In this document: in pieces, positions 22,443 through 25,075 of the stretch
How the letters are laid out: each line of letters begins with the position of its first letter
Position numbering within the stretch: the first letter of the stretch is position 1
DNA from: an uncultured Ruminococcus sp.
GTDB taxonomy: Bacteria; Bacillota; Clostridia; Oscillospirales; Acutalibacteraceae
Assembly (NCBI GenBank): GCA_902766585.1
Contig: CACXDV010000190.1
Coordinates: 1 to 25,075, forward strand
Direction of reading: 5' to 3'
DNA length: 25,075 nucleotides
Translations under genes and position numbers: made by a program
Notes under the pieces: model-generated
Seen by the model: only the letters and a program-made list of their open reading frames with translations
Told to the model about the DNA's origin: nothing
Databases searched by the model: none

Positions 22443-23567
22443 ATGAAAAAAATAATATTGATACTTATATTTCTTTTGCTTTTTATGATGACCGGAGGAA
22501 TAGCGGCAGGCGGGATATCCGAAAAAGAAGATATATATGCCGAGCAGCTTCATATAAGCGGAGCGGACAGGCTTTATGACAGTCTGCCGGACAGAGTGAG
22601 ATCTGAGCTTTCGGAAATGGGGATAACCGGCGCTGAAGCTTCATCAATTGCCGACCTGGATATATGGTCGGTATTCGGGGAGCTTTTTTCATCTGTAAGA
22701 GAAGCATTTCCTGCACCATGTTCAGCACTGGGAATGTGTATGGGTATAATGCTTATCTGTTCTCTTGCGGACGGAACGCTTGAAGGCGCATCACGCACAG
22801 CAGGAAGCCTTACGGGAGGACTGTGCATATGCACAGTATTGACAGTTCCTCTTTGTTCTCTTCTGAGCCGAAGTGCCGAGCTGATAAAAAGCAGTGCCGG
22901 TTTTATGGAGCTTTATATTCCGGTAATGTCGGTGCTTGAAGCAGCATCGGGAAAGGAACTTTGCGCATCCTCATATTATTCTGTTCTCATGGCGGGATGT
23001 GCTGTCATCGGAAAAATCGCAGAATCCGGATTTCTGCCTTTTATGAATATACTTATTGCTCTTTCGGTAAGCTCATCAATGGCGCAAGGGCTGAAGCTGT
23101 CCTCATTGTTCAATTCTCTGTTCAGAATAATGAAATGGATGCTTGTTATGCTTATGAGTATTTTTGTGACGCTGTTATCAGCTAAAACATTTGTTTCCTC
23201 ATCGCTTGACAGAGTGAGCAAGCGCACATTGAGGATAGGTGTCAGCAGTATTGTGCCTGTTGTTGGAGGAGTGGTCAGCGAGACAATAGCGGCATTTTCA
23301 GGAAGCATTGCGCTTTTAAAAAACGGTGTCGGAGTATTTGCAGTTATCGCTGTCGGTGTATTGTTTCTTCCGGTATTGGTTGAATGTCTGCTTTGGAGAG
23401 GGGCGCTGGCTGTTCTTTCATCTGCTGCGGAAATACTGAATACCGGAGGACAGGAAGTGATATTTAAAAGCCTTAATTCCGTGTGCGCTATGCTTATGGC
23501 ACTGCTCATATGCATACTTATATTATTTGTGATATCAACGGTAATAATACTGCTTGTAGGCACATAA
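22443..23567 (+). CDS. spoIIIAE: Stage III sporulation protein AE
   Basis: SpoIIIAE is the largest membrane subunit of the SpoIIIA channel. The 374-residue protein has a cleavable-looking signal (MKKIILILIFLLLFMMTGGI), a short outside part, then about seven hydrophobic helices. Typical segments are FMELYIPVMSVLEAASGKE, SMAQGLKLSSLFNSLFR and SSLDRVSKRTLRIGVSSIVP followed by GGVVSETIAAF. GAAGGA lies about 7 bases before the ATG. The order AD-AE-AF is as in Bacillus. Confidence 0.94.
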   Translation: MKKIILILIFLLLFMMTGGIAAGGISEKEDIYAEQLHISGADRLYDSLPDRVRSELSEMGITGAEASSIADLDIWSVFGELFSSVREAFPAPCSALGMCMGIMLICSLADGTLEGASRTAGSLTGGLCICTVLTVPLCSLLSRSAELIKSSAGFMELYIPVMSVLEAASGKELCASSYYSVLMAGCAVIGKIAESGFLPFMNILIALSVSSSMAQGLKLSSLFNSLFRIMKWMLVMLMSIFVTLLSAKTFVSSSLDRVSKRTLRIGVSSIVPVVGGVVSETIAAFSGSIALLKNGVGVFAVIAVGVLFLPVLVECLLWRGALAVLSSAAEILNTGGQEVIFKSLNSVCAMLMALLICILILFVISTVIILLVGT

Positions 23568-23577
23568 CGGAGGGAAT

Positions 23578-24045
23578 ATGGAAAATATACGGATAACAGT
23601 CCTGTCTGTTTTGTTTTTATCTGCTGCTGTATATCTTGCTGATATGCTTATATCAGGTACGGGCATGGAAAAAACAGTAAGATATATAACAGGACTGATG
23701 GCTGTTTGTACTCTTGTTATCCCTTTATATAATTCACTGTCCGGATGGCAGCCTGATGCTTTTGAGGATAGTTATATTTTTGAGCCCGATACAGGTTTAT
23801 ATTTTCAGGAAAGATCTATGCTTAAAGAAAATCTTGAAAAGCTGATTTACGATAAGCTGCTTGCTGAGGGGATAAAGGCGGAAAGTGTTTCTGTAAATCT
23901 ACAAATCAGTGAGGATAATGAGATTACAGATATTTCGGCTGATATTATCCTTTGCAAAGGGCAGTCAGAAAATCTGCAAAGAACGAGAGAGCTTATAGGT
24001 GAAGACCTTGGTATAAAATGCAGGGCAGTGACAGACAAAGCATGA
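23578..24045 (+). CDS. spoIIIAF: Stage III sporulation protein AF
   Basis: SpoIIIAF is a 155-residue protein with two N-terminal helices (TVLSVLFLSAAVYLADML and GLMAVCTLVIPLYNSL) and a soluble C-terminal domain. That domain in the family has a ring-building-motif fold; here it holds the expected LIYDKLLAEGIKAESVSV and DLGIKC segments. GGAGGG sits 5 bases before the ATG. It starts 10 bases after spoIIIAE, and spoIIIAG follows after 55 bases. Confidence 0.92.
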   Translation: MENIRITVLSVLFLSAAVYLADMLISGTGMEKTVRYITGLMAVCTLVIPLYNSLSGWQPDAFEDSYIFEPDTGLYFQERSMLKENLEKLIYDKLLAEGIKAESVSVNLQISEDNEITDISADIILCKGQSENLQRTRELIGEDLGIKCRAVTDKA

Positions 24046-24100
24046 ATCATGTTCAGGTTCCGTGCATATTATTAAACAAGAAGCGGGCGGGGTGTGAGAA

Positions 24101-24703
24101 ATGGAAGAACAGAAAAAGAATAAGACAGCTTCTGCAGTTGAAAAAATCACATCTCGTTTTCTGCCCGGAGACAGAGTGCTGGCAATAATAGTAATACTGG
24201 GATTGATAGGGATACTTCTTATATTCATATCCACATATATAAAGCCATCGTCATACGGCAGCCGCGCTGAAACAGAAGAAAGTGAGGAGCTGACGGCGGA
24301 TGAGCTGGAAAAGTACCGGAGCGCGCTAAGTGAAGAGCTTGGGAATATGCTTGCAAGCATGAACGGAGTAGGACGTACAAAGGTGATGATAACCATAGGC
24401 GGTACTGCAAGGAACGTATATGCGACTGATACTGATGTAAACGGGAGGGAAACTTCAAGGAAAAGCGGAGATGACGAAAACGGTGACAGGCAGAGCAATG
24501 AGAAAAAGACCTGTATAGTTATACGGCAGAGGGACGGCTCTGAAAAGGCTTTGTCAGTCGGACAGCTTATGCCTGAAATAAAGGGAGTACTTGTGGTATG
24601 TGACGGAGGAGATGATGAAGATGTGAGAAAGAGGGTGACTGATGCAGTTAAGGCGGCGCTTGACATAGGTGACAGACATATATGCGTGACGAAGCTTTTA
24701 TAA
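24101..24703 (+). CDS. spoIIIAG: Stage III sporulation protein AG
   Basis: SpoIIIAG forms a large ring in the space between mother cell and forespore membranes, like the secretin-like rings of type II and III secretion. The 200-residue protein has one helix (AIIVILGLIGILLIFIS, about residues 25-45) and then the ring-building domain, with the characteristic LGNMLASMNGVGRTKVMITI and LPEIKGVLVVCDGG-like part near the end. A Gly/Arg/Asp-rich stretch interrupts the domain (about 115-135), as is common in this family. GGGGTGTG precedes the ATG. Confidence 0.93.
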   Translation: MEEQKKNKTASAVEKITSRFLPGDRVLAIIVILGLIGILLIFISTYIKPSSYGSRAETEESEELTADELEKYRSALSEELGNMLASMNGVGRTKVMITIGGTARNVYATDTDVNGRETSRKSGDDENGDRQSNEKKTCIVIRQRDGSEKALSVGQLMPEIKGVLVVCDGGDDEDVRKRVTDAVKAALDIGDRHICVTKLL

Positions 24704-24728
24704 ATACATTAATTACGGAGGGCTTATT

Positions 24729-25075
24729 ATGACATTCGGAAAAAGACAGCTTGTAATTGCAGCAATGGTAGTTGCATTAGGCGCGGCGGTATATCTGAAC
24801 TGGCAATTTTCAGGAATTGAACCTGTCAGCGTGACATCGAGCGAAGAAAGCTCTTCAAAGCAGCTCGGACAAACGACATATGTAAATACCGAGCTGAAAA
24901 ACGAAGAGGAATCCAAAAAAGCAGAGCTTACAGACAAGACGAAGGCAGTAAATGCTGATGAAAGCAAAATAAAAAGCGGACGTTTTTCTGATGAAAGGGC
25001 AAAAAGGACTGCCAGCAATACAGAGGCAACGGAGGCATTGACAGATATTCTTGAATCAGCTTCGTCAAGTGAAGC
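24729..25075 (+). CDS. spoIIIAH: Stage III sporulation protein AH, N-terminal part (partial)
   Basis: SpoIIIAH binds forespore SpoIIQ to complete the channel across the intermembrane space. The gene runs off the right edge. The visible 115 residues show the family opening FGKRQLVIAAMVVALGAAVY then LNWQF (one helix and the conserved YLNWQ), and then the usual long charged, Ser/Glu/Lys-rich linker; the ring-building domain lies beyond the window. CGGAGGG lies about 7 bases before the ATG. It begins 25 bases after spoIIIAG. Confidence 0.92.
   Translation, partial: MTFGKRQLVIAAMVVALGAAVYLNWQFSGIEPVSVTSSEESSSKQLGQTTYVNTELKNEEESKKAELTDKTKAVNADESKIKSGRFSDERAKRTASNTEATEALTDILESASSSE

Noticed and set aside
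22976..23563. 195-codon minus-strand open frame opposite spoIIIAE
   Set aside because: Low-complexity Ser/Thr/Ile shadow of a clearly coding plus-strand gene, with no ribosome site.
23965..24666. 233-codon minus-strand open frame opposite spoIIIAG
   Set aside because: Ser-rich shadow product opposite a recognised sporulation gene.

Overview
The window looks like chromosome of a low-to-moderate-GC, spore-forming anaerobic Firmicute, most likely a clostridial ruminococcus-type genome. The reasons are a complete start to a spoIIIA sporulation operon, an Rnf ion-pumping complex of anaerobes, strong AGGAGG-type ribosome sites, some TTG/GTG starts, and sharp SigA promoters. The genus call is inference. 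No tRNA, rRNA, insertion sequence, prophage or CRISPR array was seen.

Layout. (1) 1-1689: the 3' end of an rnf operon (rnfE partial, rnfA, rnfB), ending in a terminator shared with a convergent VanZ-like membrane protein gene (1736-2350). (2) 2470-6597: the sbcD-sbcC DNA-repair nuclease pair with its own promoter and terminator. (3) 6621-9696, minus strand: promoter, ftsE, ftsX, and a secreted coiled-coil M23 peptidase. The three genes overlap and look like one unit for dividing-cell wall cleavage. (4) 9726-13780, minus strand: promoter, aconitase, a two-helix membrane protein, and an NADP-isocitrate dehydrogenase of the type common in eukaryotes. (5) 13877-16686: promoter, a 35-residue membrane peptide, an RpiR/SIS regulator, a HI0933/BaiN-like flavoprotein and a DUF6483-like protein, then a terminator. 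(6) 16759-19934: a secreted CAP-domain protein whose last C-terminal repeat is broken by a deletion/frameshift, and a convergent lipoprotein with Asp-rich loops. (7) 20007-25075: a tiny DUF3789-like membrane protein and then spoIIIAA-AB-AC-AD-AE-AF-AG-AH, with spoIIIAH cut by the window edge.

Most genes are recognisable housekeeping or sporulation functions. I do not see a convincing wholly new multi-gene system. The points most worth a second look are the broken repeat in the CAP protein, the hexanucleotide-encoded poly-Asn linker in the FtsEX-linked peptidase, the membrane protein between aconitase and isocitrate dehydrogenase, two unannotated-size membrane peptides, and the Cys-rich tail on RnfE.
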